NCBI RefSeq assembly: GCF_040939305.1
Contig: NZ_CP162511.1
Location: forward strand, 620,001 to 684,000
DNA length: 64,000 bases
Source: Herbiconiux sp. A18JL235
GTDB taxonomy: Bacteria; Actinomycetota; Actinomycetes; Actinomycetales; Microbacteriaceae
Direction of reading: 5' to 3'
The translations under genes and the position numbers were made by a program. Below, piece after piece: positions 36,222 to 44,883 of this stretch. A model generated the notes under the pieces. It had not been told where the DNA came from. It saw only the letters and a program-made list of their open reading frames with translations, and did no database searches. Within the stretch, counting starts at the first letter, position 1, and every line of letters starts with the position of its first letter.

Positions 36222-37934
36222 TCAGTGCACGCGCACCCCGCCGATCCACGTCGACACCACTCGGGCCTCCGCGATGCGCTCGGGCCCTGAGTCGAACGGG
36301 TCGCGGTCGAGCACCGCGAGGTCGGCGAGGTGGCCGGGTGCCAGACGGCCGGTGGTGTCGCCCCGCCCGTTGGCGTGCGCGCTGCCCGCGGTGTACCCGG
36401 CGAGAGCCGTGGCCAGATCGAGCTTGTCGCGGTCGCCGCCGAGCGGTTCGGGCTCGGCTCCGAAACCCGTGCGTGTCACGGCGACCTGAACGGCGTCGAG
36501 CGGATACGCGCTCGACACGGGCCAGTCGCTGCCGAACGCCAGGGCGGCACCGGCCCGCGCGATTCTGCCGAACGGGTACGACCGCTCCCGCGCCCCCGCA
36601 GGGAGGATGGGCAGGCAGAGGTCGCGCAGCTGGTCGTCGGTGCGCGCCCAGAACGCCTGCAGGTTCGCGATGGCGCCGACGGATGCGAACCGTGCGATGT
36701 CGGCGTCGGCCACCATCTGCAGGTGGGCCAGCTGGTGCCGGCGCGGCGGCCGGAGCGACGGGGCGTCGGCCCCCGCGGCCCGGGCCGACCTCGCCAGCCC
36801 CGCCAGCGCATCCAGGGCCTGACTGACGGCCCGGTCGCCCAGGGCGTGGAAGTGCACCGAGAAGGCCTCAGCATCGAGCGCCGCGACGTACTCCGCGAGG
36901 TGCGGGGGCGATACGAAGTCGAGCCCCGACGCCACCTCGGGCGCGAGCCCGGGCACCGCATACCGTCCGTGGATCGACGCCGTGTGGTTCTCGACGATGC
37001 CGTCGAGCATCATCTTCACCGTGTCGGCCGCGAACAGCTCGGGCCGGCCGAGCGCCGCGGCGCGCCGCCGTCGCTCCATGAGGGAGTCGAGCTGCTCGAG
37101 GCCGGCGTCGCGGTTCCACCACAGCGCTCCGGTCACCCGGGCGCGCAGCCGACCCTCGTCGACGCCCCTGAGGTAGAGAGGGAGGGCATCGCCGAAGCCG
37201 AGCCCCTCTCCGACCAGGGCGTCCTGCCAGCCGGTGATGCCGAGGGAGAGCAGGTGGTCTTGCGCGGCCAGCAGGCCCCGGTAGGCGAGGTCGGCGTCGG
37301 GCAGCGGCTTGACCGTCTCGAACAGGGTGAGGGCGCCCTCGTGCACGGTGCCGCTCGGGGTGCCGTCGGGGTCGCGCTCGAATTTCCCGTCGGCGGGGTC
37401 GGGGGTCGCTGCGGTGATTCCCGCCCGTTCGAGCGCCGCCGTGTTCACCCAGGCGCTGTGGTGGTCGCGGCTCATGAAGTACGCCGGCCGGCCCGCCGTC
37501 ACCTCGTCGAGCAGACGGCGGTCGGGGGTGCCGCCGGCGAAGTGGTCCATGCTCCACCCGCCCCCGAACAGCCACTCGCCCGGGGTCTCGGCGGCGTAGC
37601 GCCGCACGATGGCCAGTGCCTCGTCGGCCGACTCGGCCGCGCTGAGGTCGCACTGCAGCATCTCGAGCCCCGCGGGTGCCGGATGCACGTGCGAGTCCTG
37701 GAAGCCCGGAACGACGAGACCGCCGGCGAGGTCGACGCGCCGGGTCTCGCCGCGGGAGGGCGCGGGCCCGTCGGCGGTGGCGGCGAGTGCTGCCGCCTCC
37801 ACCTCGGCCGACGAGCCCACGGCGAGGATGCGGCCCTCGCGCACCAGCACAGCGCCGTCGACGCTCCGGGTCATCCCCGCGGTGAAGTACGAGCCTCCGG
37901 CGAAGACGGTCTGTCGGGCGTCAGCGTGATCCAT
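36222..37934 (-). CDS. YtcJ-type amidohydrolase
   Basis: 570 residues. Composite beta-sandwich plus TIM barrel: GLVVPGFQDSHVHPAPAG (metal HxH near residue 83), VKMMLDGIVENHTA, FSVHFHALGDRAVSQAL, RHQLAHLQMV, and LAFGSDWPVSSAYPLDAV (catalytic Asp). The family hydrolyses N-acyl or formyl groups on varied small molecules; substrate unknown. It follows the locus B kinase gene by 76 bp on the same strand and may be read with it, though a link to sugar metabolism is not evident. Confidence 0.92.
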   Translation of the reverse strand: MDHADARQTVFAGGSYFTAGMTRSVDGAVLVREGRILAVGSSAEVEAAALAATADGPAPSRGETRRVDLAGGLVVPGFQDSHVHPAPAGLEMLQCDLSAAESADEALAIVRRYAAETPGEWLFGGGWSMDHFAGGTPDRRLLDEVTAGRPAYFMSRDHHSAWVNTAALERAGITAATPDPADGKFERDPDGTPSGTVHEGALTLFETVKPLPDADLAYRGLLAAQDHLLSLGITGWQDALVGEGLGFGDALPLYLRGVDEGRLRARVTGALWWNRDAGLEQLDSLMERRRRAAALGRPELFAADTVKMMLDGIVENHTASIHGRYAVPGLAPEVASGLDFVSPPHLAEYVAALDAEAFSVHFHALGDRAVSQALDALAGLARSARAAGADAPSLRPPRRHQLAHLQMVADADIARFASVGAIANLQAFWARTDDQLRDLCLPILPAGARERSYPFGRIARAGAALAFGSDWPVSSAYPLDAVQVAVTRTGFGAEPEPLGGDRDKLDLATALAGYTAGSAHANGRGDTTGRLAPGHLADLAVLDRDPFDSGPERIAEARVVSTWIGGVRVH

Positions 37935-38010
37935 GGGGCCATTCTGCCCCGATGGAGCGCCCTCGACGGAGCGTCCCCGGCGGAGTGCTCCCGCCAGCGC
38001 GTACCCGGCG

Positions 38011-38736
38011 TCACGCGCCCGAGACGACGGCTCCCGTCACGCCCGACACCACGAGATCGGCGCGCGGCGCTGTCGACTCGATGAGGATGGCGTTCTTGCC
38101 GTCGACGGTCTCGGCCCAGGCCAGCGCGGCCTCGTGCGAGCGGCCGCCGATCTCGTGCCGCACCACGAGGCGCGACACGCGCACCTCGTCGGGGGTCTCG
38201 CAGAACCACGACTCCGACAGCAGCGCCTTCACACCCGACCACGGGCCGTCGTCGACGAGCAGGTAGTTGCCCTCGACGATCACGAGCTGCGTCTCGGGCT
38301 CGACGGCCATCTCGCCGGCGATGGGCTCCTCGATGGCGCGGTCGAAGCTCGGCGCGTACACCGTGTGATCGGTCTCGGCCTTCAGCCGGCCGAGCAGGGC
38401 CAGGAACCCCCAGCCGTCGAAGGTGTCGATGGCGCCCTTGCGGTCGATGCGGCCGAGGCGCTTCAGGGTCGACTCGGCGAGGTGGTAGCCGTCCATAGGA
38501 ACGTGGGCCGCGAACGGTGCTCCGGCACCGCCCGCCGCCTCGTTCAGCTCGTTCACGCGCGCCGCGAGCCGGCTCGCCAGCGTCGTCTTGCCCGCGCCGG
38601 GGCTGCCCGCGATGCCCAGGATGGCGCGCGAACCCGGGGTGACCAGGGCGAGCGCGCGACGCGCCAGCTCGTCGAGCCCCGCGATCTCGGCAGGCGCGAC
38701 GGATGCAGCGGGCAGCGTGGGGTCAGAGTGCGACAC
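38011..38736 (-). CDS. Nucleoside/sugar kinase (FrcK-like P-loop kinase)
   Basis: 241 residues. P-loop GIAGSPGAGKTT near residue 42, then VPMDGYHL and RKGAIDTFDGWGF, as in the uridine kinase/pantothenate-kinase-like family that includes FrcK of rhizobial fructose operons. VIVEGNYLLVDD is the Walker B region. It overlaps the upstream epimerase gene by 14 nt. By position in an frc-like operon it probably phosphorylates the imported or epimerised ketose, but this is inference from context. Confidence 0.88.
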   Translation of the reverse strand: MSHSDPTLPAASVAPAEIAGLDELARRALALVTPGSRAILGIAGSPGAGKTTLASRLAARVNELNEAAGGAGAPFAAHVPMDGYHLAESTLKRLGRIDRKGAIDTFDGWGFLALLGRLKAETDHTVYAPSFDRAIEEPIAGEMAVEPETQLVIVEGNYLLVDDGPWSGVKALLSESWFCETPDEVRVSRLVVRHEIGGRSHEAALAWAETVDGKNAILIESTAPRADLVVSGVTGAVVSGA

Positions 38737-39595
38737 GGGTTCCCTCGATGATGTTCGTCAGGTAGCGGTGCGAGTGCGCCGCCAGAGCCGGACCATCGTT
38801 CCACAGGTTGCGCCAGATCGCGAGGTCGTTCGAGAGCGTGGGCGACACGACGGCCGACGAGAACGACTCAAAGGTGATCGGCCCGTCGTAGGAGATGTCG
38901 GCGAGGGCGTGGAAGAAGGCGCCGAAGTCGAGGTGCCCCGAGCCGAGGTAGCCGCGGTGGTTCTCGCCGATGTGCACATAGCCGAGGCGGTCGCCCACGA
39001 GGTGCACCGGGCGCACCAGGTCGTCCTCCTCGATGTTCATGTGGTACGTGTCGAGGTGGATGAGCACGTTGTCGTGACCGATGTCGTCGGCCAGTCGCAG
39101 CGCATCCGCCGCCGTGTTGATGACGTTGGTCTCGTACCGGTTGCAGATCTCGAGCCCGAGGGTCATGCCGAGTCCCTGCGCCTCGACGGCGAGGTCTTTC
39201 AGCGTCGCCACGACGTTCGCCCGGCCCGCGGCCGAGAGCGCGTGACCGTACTTGCCGAGCGCGCTGTAGAGCGCCCCGGTGAAGTGGGTGCCGCCGAGAC
39301 CGTGGGTGATCTGCAGCGAGTCGTGCAGCAGCTTGGCGCCGCGCGCCACCACCTCGGGGTCGTCGCTCGACACGTCGGCCTCGAAGGCGAGCCCGCGCGA
39401 GGTGACGATGCCGAGGCCCGCCGCGTCGAGGGCGGCGCGGGCGGCGGGAACGTCGAGGTTCGCGGCGTCGTGCAGCGAGAGCTCGAGCAGGTCGAACCCG
39501 GCGGCCTTGGTCTGGGCGATGATGTACTCGACCTCGGCGGGCGTGGTGCCGCCGGAGAAGACGAGGGCGTGCACGCCGAGCTTGTTCGTGGTCAT
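38723..39595 (-). CDS. Sugar isomerase/epimerase, ketose-3-epimerase-like (1)
   Basis: 290 residues from ATG 39595. TIM-barrel with ligands typical of D-allulose/D-tagatose 3-epimerases: LGLEICNRYETNVINTAADAL (Glu), LIHLDTYHMNIEEDD (Asp/His), YVHIGENHRGYLGSGHLDF (His/Arg) and ITFESFSSAVV (Glu). All four metal residues are present. About 40% similar by eye to the gene upstream (39610-40551), so the pair arose by duplication. Overlaps the kinase gene. Confidence 0.92.
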   Translation of the reverse strand: MTTNKLGVHALVFSGGTTPAEVEYIIAQTKAAGFDLLELSLHDAANLDVPAARAALDAAGLGIVTSRGLAFEADVSSDDPEVVARGAKLLHDSLQITHGLGGTHFTGALYSALGKYGHALSAAGRANVVATLKDLAVEAQGLGMTLGLEICNRYETNVINTAADALRLADDIGHDNVLIHLDTYHMNIEEDDLVRPVHLVGDRLGYVHIGENHRGYLGSGHLDFGAFFHALADISYDGPITFESFSSAVVSPTLSNDLAIWRNLWNDGPALAAHSHRYLTNIIEGTRVAL

Positions 39596-39609
39596 GATGC
39601 GGTGGTCCT

Positions 39610-40551
39610 TCAGTCGATGGGGGTGAGTAGAGCGGATGCGGTGAGCTGCTCGCGCACGAACGCGGCGGCGGAGCGGGAGAGGTCGACGGGGTCGCTCCAG
39701 AGCGTGCGCCAGGCGCCGATCTCGTCGCGGGTCGCCGCCGAGATGACGGCGGGGGAGAACGACTCGACCGTGAGGGGGCCGCGGAAGCCGGTGTCGGCGA
39801 GGGCCCGGAACAGCCCGGCCCAGTCGAGCGACCCGGTGCCGAGCCGCCCGCGGTGGCTCTCGGAGAGGTGCAGGTACGCCAGCAGTTCGCCCGCGTCGTG
39901 CACGGCGTCGGTGAGCGAGAGCTCCTCCGTGTTGGCGTGGTAGGTGTCGAGGTGCAGCAGCGCGTTGTCGACGCCGCGAGCCTGCAGCTCGCCGATGAAC
40001 TCGGCCGTCTGCGCGGCGGTGTTCAGCAGGTTGCTCTCGTAGCGGTTGACGTACTCGAGGCCGATGCGCACGTCGGCCTGACGGGCCGCCGCGGCCACCC
40101 GCTCCAGCACGGCCAGGGCGTTCGCCCGGGTGGCGGCGGTGGCGGGCCGGTCGTACTTGGTCATCGCCGAGTAGGTCACCCCGCCCACGTAGCCCGCCCC
40201 GATGGCGTGCGCGAACTCGACGGCGTCGAGCAGGCGGCGCTCGCCGCGGGCCGAGGCCGCAGCATCCGTGGTGTTGATGTCGGAGGCGGGGTCGAGCGCG
40301 AGCGACACCACGGCGTCGAGGCCGGTGTCGTCGAGCAGGGCCACGGTGCCCGCCGCCGAGAGCGAACCCTCGGAGACCGGGGCCGGAGCCGGGATCTCGA
40401 CCAGATCGAATCCCGCAGCCGCGCTGCCCTCCAACGCGAACCGCGCCGAGGCGGGCGACCAGTCCTTCACCCACACCCCGGCGTGCACGCCGAGCGGCAC
40501 GGCGGGGAGCGCCGCGGCCCTCCGGAACGGGATGCGGCTGTCGACCACCAT
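39610..40551 (-). CDS. Sugar isomerase/epimerase, ketose-3-epimerase-like (2)
   Basis: 313 residues. Same fold and metal set as its downstream paralogue: IGLEYVNRYESNLLNTAAQTA, LLHLDTYHANTEELSL, YLHLSESHRGRLGTGSLDW and LTVESFSPAVI. The N-terminus is about 20 residues longer (MVVDSRIPFRRAAALPAVPL). It starts 1 bp after the ATPase stop. Two non-identical copies suggest different stereochemical preferences or a hetero-oligomer. Confidence 0.9.
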   Translation of the reverse strand: MVVDSRIPFRRAAALPAVPLGVHAGVWVKDWSPASARFALEGSAAAGFDLVEIPAPAPVSEGSLSAAGTVALLDDTGLDAVVSLALDPASDINTTDAAASARGERRLLDAVEFAHAIGAGYVGGVTYSAMTKYDRPATAATRANALAVLERVAAAARQADVRIGLEYVNRYESNLLNTAAQTAEFIGELQARGVDNALLHLDTYHANTEELSLTDAVHDAGELLAYLHLSESHRGRLGTGSLDWAGLFRALADTGFRGPLTVESFSPAVISAATRDEIGAWRTLWSDPVDLSRSAAAFVREQLTASALLTPID

Positions 40552-40552
40552 G

Positions 40553-41356
40553 TCAGGAGGCCTTCGCGCCGGTGATGAGGGCGACCAGCTCGTCGCCGTC
40601 GGTCTCCTCGGTGCGGCGCTCCGCCACGGCCATGCCGGCGCGCATCACCCAGACGTGGTCGGAGAGGCGCATCACTTGGTCGAAGTTGTGGCTGATGAGC
40701 AGCACCGCGACCCCCGAGTCGCGGAGGGTGTTGATGACGCCCTCAACACGCGCGGTCTCCTGCACACCGAGCGCGGCCGTCGGCTCGTCCATGATGACGA
40801 TCTTCGAGCCCCAACCCGCCGCACGGGCGATGGCCACGGCCTGGCGCTGACCGCCGGAGAGGCGGCGCACCTTGCTCGTCACCGGCGGCACGTTCACGGC
40901 GAGGTTCTTCAGCAGGTCGCCCGCCGTCGCCTTCATCAGCTTGCGGTCGAGGGTGCGGAACGGGCCCACGCCGTGGGTCTTCTCGCGGCCGAGGAAGAAG
41001 TTCTGCCACACGGTGAGGTCTTCGACGAGCGCCAGGGTCTGGTGCACCGTCTCGATGCCCCGCTCGCGAGCGGCGTTCGGCGTCTCGAAGGTGACGTCTT
41101 CGCCGTCGAGCACGATGCTGCCGGAGTCGGGGCGGTGGATGCCGGAGAGGCAGCGCACCATCGTCGACTTGCCGGCGCCGTTGTCGCCGATGAGCGCGGT
41201 GATCTCGCCGCGGCGCATGGTCATCGACGCGCCCTTGAGAGCGTGCACGCCGCCGAACGACTTCTTGATGTCGGTGGCCTTGAGGATGAAGTCGCGCGTC
41301 TGCGTGGTGCCGGTATGGGGCGAGCCCTCGGGGCGGCTGTTGTACTGATCGGTCAT
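40553..41356 (-). CDS. Sugar ABC transporter ATP-binding protein (single domain, FrcA-like; locus B)
   Basis: 267 residues. One ABC domain: Walker A GDNGAGKST, signature LSGGQRQA, Walker B IVIMDEPTAALG and LLISHNFDQV. A single-domain ATPase with CUT2-type permease and binding protein is the FrcA arrangement, unlike the duplicated ATPase of locus A. The ATG overlaps the permease stop (ATGA). A Gly/Thr-rich N-terminal 25 residues precede the domain. Confidence 0.94.
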   Translation of the reverse strand: MTDQYNSRPEGSPHTGTTQTRDFILKATDIKKSFGGVHALKGASMTMRRGEITALIGDNGAGKSTMVRCLSGIHRPDSGSIVLDGEDVTFETPNAARERGIETVHQTLALVEDLTVWQNFFLGREKTHGVGPFRTLDRKLMKATAGDLLKNLAVNVPPVTSKVRRLSGGQRQAVAIARAAGWGSKIVIMDEPTAALGVQETARVEGVINTLRDSGVAVLLISHNFDQVMRLSDHVWVMRAGMAVAERRTEETDGDELVALITGAKAS

Positions 41357-42333
41357 TTCTTCTGGAACCTCGTGAGTAGGGCGGCCAGGACCACGACGAG
41401 TCCGACGGCGAGCGGCTGGTAGAACTGCGAGACACCGAGCAGGGTGAGACCGTTCGTGAGGGCGGTGAGCAGGAGGGCGCCGATGACGGGGCCGACGATC
41501 TTGGCCTTGCCGCCCGTGAGGCTCACGCCGCCCAGCACGACGGCGGCTATCGAGTTGAGCAGGAACTGCGTGTTGATGGCGGGCTCCGCGGCTCCGACTC
41601 GGGCCACCAGGAGGAGGGCGGCGAGCCCGGCCAGGCCACCCGAGATGAGGTAGACGGCCATCCGGATGCGCGTGGCGCTGATGCCGTTGGCCACGGCGCT
41701 CTCCTCGTTGCCGCCCACCGCCTGCACGTGCAGACCGAAGCGGGTGCGGAACATGAAGAACCAGGCCAGCACGGCGACGATCGCCGCCAGGATGATCGGG
41801 TAGCCGAAGATGCCGAGCGAGCCCGAGGTGAGGGTGAGCAGCTCGGGGCTGGTGACCGTGATGGGCTTGCCGTTCGAGACGATGAGCGCGAGGCCCGTGG
41901 CCACCGAGAGCGTACCGAGGGTCGCGATGAAGTCGGTGACCTTGCCCTTCGCGATCAGCAGCCCGTTGATGAGGCCGATCGCGAGACCCGCGACGATGGC
42001 CACGAGGGCGGAGAGCCAGAAGCCGGCGCCCGCCTGGAAGGCGAGACCGAAGCCGATGGCGCCGAACGTCATCGTCGCCGAGATCGACAGGTCGATGCCG
42101 CCGGTCGTGATGACGAACGACTGGCCGATCGCCAGGATGACGAGGATGGCGGCGGCGACCAGCATCGCCTTGATGTTGCCGAGGGTGAGGAAGGTCGGGC
42201 TGAGGCTGGCGAAGACGATCACCAGGGCGACGAGGCCGATGGGGGCGGCGTTCTCGGCCCAGAACGAGATCTGGCGCACGTTCTGGCCGATCGCCTGCAG
42301 CCTGGTGGGGCTGGGGGTGGCGGTACTGGTCAT
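41353..42333 (-). CDS. Sugar ABC transporter permease (locus B)
   Basis: 326 residues. BPD_transp_2 permease with about nine helices: ILVILAIGQSFVITTGGIDLSIS near residue 65, GLINGLLIAKGKVTDFIATLG near 120, and SIAAVVLGGVSLTGGKAKI near 260. Closest by pattern to FrcC/ribose-type permeases. Separated from the binding-protein gene by a gap holding a long hairpin, and coupled to the ATPase gene. Confidence 0.95.
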   Translation of the reverse strand: MTSTATPSPTRLQAIGQNVRQISFWAENAAPIGLVALVIVFASLSPTFLTLGNIKAMLVAAAILVILAIGQSFVITTGGIDLSISATMTFGAIGFGLAFQAGAGFWLSALVAIVAGLAIGLINGLLIAKGKVTDFIATLGTLSVATGLALIVSNGKPITVTSPELLTLTSGSLGIFGYPIILAAIVAVLAWFFMFRTRFGLHVQAVGGNEESAVANGISATRIRMAVYLISGGLAGLAALLLVARVGAAEPAINTQFLLNSIAAVVLGGVSLTGGKAKIVGPVIGALLLTALTNGLTLLGVSQFYQPLAVGLVVVLAALLTRFQKK

Positions 42334-42369
42334 GAGGTCACGTTTCTGTGGTGGAGGCGGGGCCCCGGC

Positions 42370-42440
42370 GGGTGTCGATTCCGGTCTGAGGCTAGGGGTT
42401 GAGCGGAGCTCAAAGGCGCCTCAGACCGGAATCGACACCC
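42370..42440 (-). terminator. Long intercistronic hairpin after the locus B binding protein
   Basis: Arms 42370-42392 and 42418-42440 are perfectly complementary over 23 bp with a 25-nt loop. No U-tract. It lies 39 nt after the binding-protein stop and ahead of the permease start, so it should stabilise the upstream message or reduce read-through. Confidence 0.75.
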
Positions 42441-42478
42441 ACCAGGGCAGGTGCACCGCCGGTAGAGAGGGAGGGGGG

Positions 42479-43525
42479 TTAGTTGGTGGGGAGGAGGGGC
42501 TCGAGGGGGTTCTCGAAGGGGGCGAAGGGCTGGGGGAAGGCGGAGATGGCGTCGTCGGCCTCGGTGGGCGTGACGAGGGCGGTCGGCGACTCGATCTCCT
42601 TGGGCAGCTCGCCGCCCGAGGTCGCCACCTCGCAGGCCTGCAGGCCCAGGGTGCCGATCGCGTAGGGGTACTGCGCCACGGTGGCGGAGAGCCCGCCGTC
42701 CTTCACCGACTGGAGCGCATCCTTGTTGCCGTCGACGCTCACGACGACGATCTGGCCGGTGAGACCCGCGTTCTCGACGGCCTTGACGATGCCGAGGCCC
42801 ATGTCGTCGTTGGCGGCGAAGAAGGCCTTCACGTTCGGGTTGGCCGCGATGATGTCGGTCGCGGTGGTCAGCGCCACCTCGCGCTTCCAGTCGGCCGCCG
42901 ACTCCTGGATGACGTCGAGGTCGCTGCCGATGGCGGCCTTGAAGCCGTCGACGCGGGCTGCGCTCGTGACGTCGCCGGCGACGCCGCCGATGATGGCGAC
43001 CTCGGAGCCCGCTGCCACCTTCTCCTTCACGAAGTCGCCCGCCTTGCCGCCGGCCGCCTCGTTGTCGGTGCCGATGTAGGTGGCGATGTCGAGGTTCGCC
43101 GACTTCGCGGCATCCGAGTCGATCGGGTTGTCGATGTTGACGATCGGCTTGCCCGAGGTGCCGATGGTGGCGAGCGCCTGCACCAGGTTGGTGCCCGAGA
43201 TCGGGTTGACGATGAAGCAGCCGAAGTCCTGCCCGGCGAGCGTGGTGAGCTTGTCGGCCTGGCCGGTGGTGTCGCCGATGTCGGCGGCGGCCTGGATGGT
43301 GACGTCGACGCCGTCGGTGTCGGCGGTCTCCTGGATTCCCGACTCCATGGCCTGGAAGAACGGGTTGTCGAGACCCTTGATGACCGCGGCGACCTTGCTC
43401 GACGAGGAGCCGTCACCGCCGTCGCCCGAGCCGCTGCCCGCGCAACCGGCGAGGGCGAGGGCGGCGATTCCGAGAGGGAGGGCGATGCGCGCTGAGCGCA
43501 TCCACGTTGCGTCTTTGCTGAACAT
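42479..43525 (-). CDS. Sugar ABC transporter substrate-binding lipoprotein (locus B)
   Basis: 348 residues. Lipoprotein signal with LALAGC (Cys 28); M9 is an alternative start. Gly/Ser linker, then a Peripla_BP_4 fold: VAAVIKGLDNPFFQAMESGI, FGCFIVNPISGTNLVQAL, GKPIVNIDNPID, AFFAANDDMGLGIVKAVEN and VVVSVDGNKDALQSV. FrcB/ribose-binding-like. First gene of the locus B transport operon; divergent from its ROK regulator. Confidence 0.95.
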   Translation of the reverse strand: MFSKDATWMRSARIALPLGIAALALAGCAGSGSGDGGDGSSSSKVAAVIKGLDNPFFQAMESGIQETADTDGVDVTIQAAADIGDTTGQADKLTTLAGQDFGCFIVNPISGTNLVQALATIGTSGKPIVNIDNPIDSDAAKSANLDIATYIGTDNEAAGGKAGDFVKEKVAAGSEVAIIGGVAGDVTSAARVDGFKAAIGSDLDVIQESAADWKREVALTTATDIIAANPNVKAFFAANDDMGLGIVKAVENAGLTGQIVVVSVDGNKDALQSVKDGGLSATVAQYPYAIGTLGLQACEVATSGGELPKEIESPTALVTPTEADDAISAFPQPFAPFENPLEPLLPTN

Positions 43526-43580
43526 TGTGATCCTTGGCGGGTTGGGGCACCACTACGTGCCGTCGATCTGAAACTACGCC

Positions 43581-43609
43581 CACTTTTGATTTATTGCAAA
43601 CCAAAAGTG
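43581..43609. promoter_or_regulatory. Inverted repeat in the locus B divergent promoter
   Basis: CACTTTTG (43581-43588) and CAAAAGTG (43602-43609) are exact complements 13 nt apart in an AT-rich island between the binding-protein gene and the ROK gene. Size and position suit a ROK operator controlling both directions. Confidence 0.55.
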
Positions 43610-43692
43610 ACCCAACTTCTCTCCAACATGTGTTTGAATTGAGCCAGGAACCCGACCATGACGGTCACAACAGCGATGGAGCTCTGCGTAAA

Positions 43693-44883
43693 GTGAAGGA
43701 TGTGCGAACCCACGTCGGTGAAGTCCTCGCGCTGTTCCGCGAGCACGGCGAGCTGTCGCGCACCGAGGTCATCGACCTCTCGGGTCTCTCCCGCTCGACG
43801 GTGAACCAGCGCCTCGGCGCCCTCCACGACGCAGGGCTCATCACCGAGATCGGCGGAGGCGAGTCGACCGGGGGTCGCCCCTCGAGCCGCTTCGCCCTCA
43901 ATCGATCGCGCGCCGTCATCCTCACCGCCGACATCGGGGCCACCGGCTTCGTCGCTGCCGTCTGCGATCTCGCGGGCGAGCCCCTCCGGCACACCTCGCG
44001 AGCGGTGAACGTGTGGGAGGGCCCGCATCCGGTGCTCTCGCTCGTCGACGAGGCGTTCGACGAGCTGCTCGACGGCGAAGAGGTGTGGGGCATCGGCGTG
44101 GGTGTGCCCGGGCCGGTCGAGTTCGCCGCGGGGCGCGTGGTGAACCCGCCCATCATGACCGGGTGGGACCGTTTCGACATCGCCGGCTGGTTCGCCCCCC
44201 GCGGGGCCCCTGTCGTCGTCGAGAACGACGCGAATTCGCGCGCCGTGGCCGAGGCACGGGTGCGCCGCCACGACAACCTCATCAGCCTCAAGGTGGGCAC
44301 CGGAATCGGGTCGGGGCTGGTGTTCAACAACTCCATCATCCGCGGGGGAGAGGGGGCGGCGGGCGACATCGGCCACACCAGGGCGGCGATCGCCGATTCC
44401 GCCGACGGGCTGCCCTGCCGCTGCGGGAACACCGGATGCGTGGAGGCCTACGCCAGCGGCTGGGCGCTCATCCGCGACCTCGAGCTCGACGGGCGCGAGG
44501 TGGTCGACGTGGCCGGGGTGGTCGCGCTCGTGCGCCAGGCCGATCTCGGCGCCGTGCGGCTGGTGCGGCAGGCGGGCCGCATCCTGGGCGACGCCGTCGC
44601 CGACCTGGTGAGCATCCTCAACCCCGAGACCATCGTCATCTCGGGTCAGCTCGCCGAGTGCGGCGAGGTGCTGCTGAGTGGGGTGCGCGAGCGGGTCTAC
44701 CAGCGCTCGCAGCCGCTGGCCACCCGCAACCTCGTCATCGGCGTCTCCGACCTCGGCGAGGTGGCGGGGGTGACGGGGCTCGCGCTCATCACCGTCGACC
44801 GCATCCTCGCCACCGCCGCCATCGACGACCTGCTCGAACGGGTCGACGGCGCGGCTGCGGAACCCGGGCTCAGTCGCGCGTGA
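43693..44883 (+). CDS. ROK-family transcriptional regulator (locus B)
   Basis: 396 residues from GTG 43693. Winged HTH in the first ~65 residues (LSRTEVIDLSGLSRSTVNQRL), then the ROK domain (TADIGATGFVAAV, GVPGPVEFAAGRVVNPP) with zinc motif CRCGNTGCVEAYASG. The start was chosen because codons before it (43630-43692) use A/T-ending codons unlike the gene, and GGAG lies 11 nt ahead. Closest relative in the window is the locus A regulator; the ligand is probably the locus B sugar. Its 3' end overlaps the convergent Pr6Pr gene by 14 nt. Confidence 0.9.
   Translation: MKDVRTHVGEVLALFREHGELSRTEVIDLSGLSRSTVNQRLGALHDAGLITEIGGGESTGGRPSSRFALNRSRAVILTADIGATGFVAAVCDLAGEPLRHTSRAVNVWEGPHPVLSLVDEAFDELLDGEEVWGIGVGVPGPVEFAAGRVVNPPIMTGWDRFDIAGWFAPRGAPVVVENDANSRAVAEARVRRHDNLISLKVGTGIGSGLVFNNSIIRGGEGAAGDIGHTRAAIADSADGLPCRCGNTGCVEAYASGWALIRDLELDGREVVDVAGVVALVRQADLGAVRLVRQAGRILGDAVADLVSILNPETIVISGQLAECGEVLLSGVRERVYQRSQPLATRNLVIGVSDLGEVAGVTGLALITVDRILATAAIDDLLERVDGAAAEPGLSRA

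Noticed and set aside
43534..43692. Longer N-terminus for the locus B ROK protein (start at 43534 or 43630)
   Set aside because: A/T-ending codons, the operator dyad and absence of a ribosome site show it is leader, not coding.
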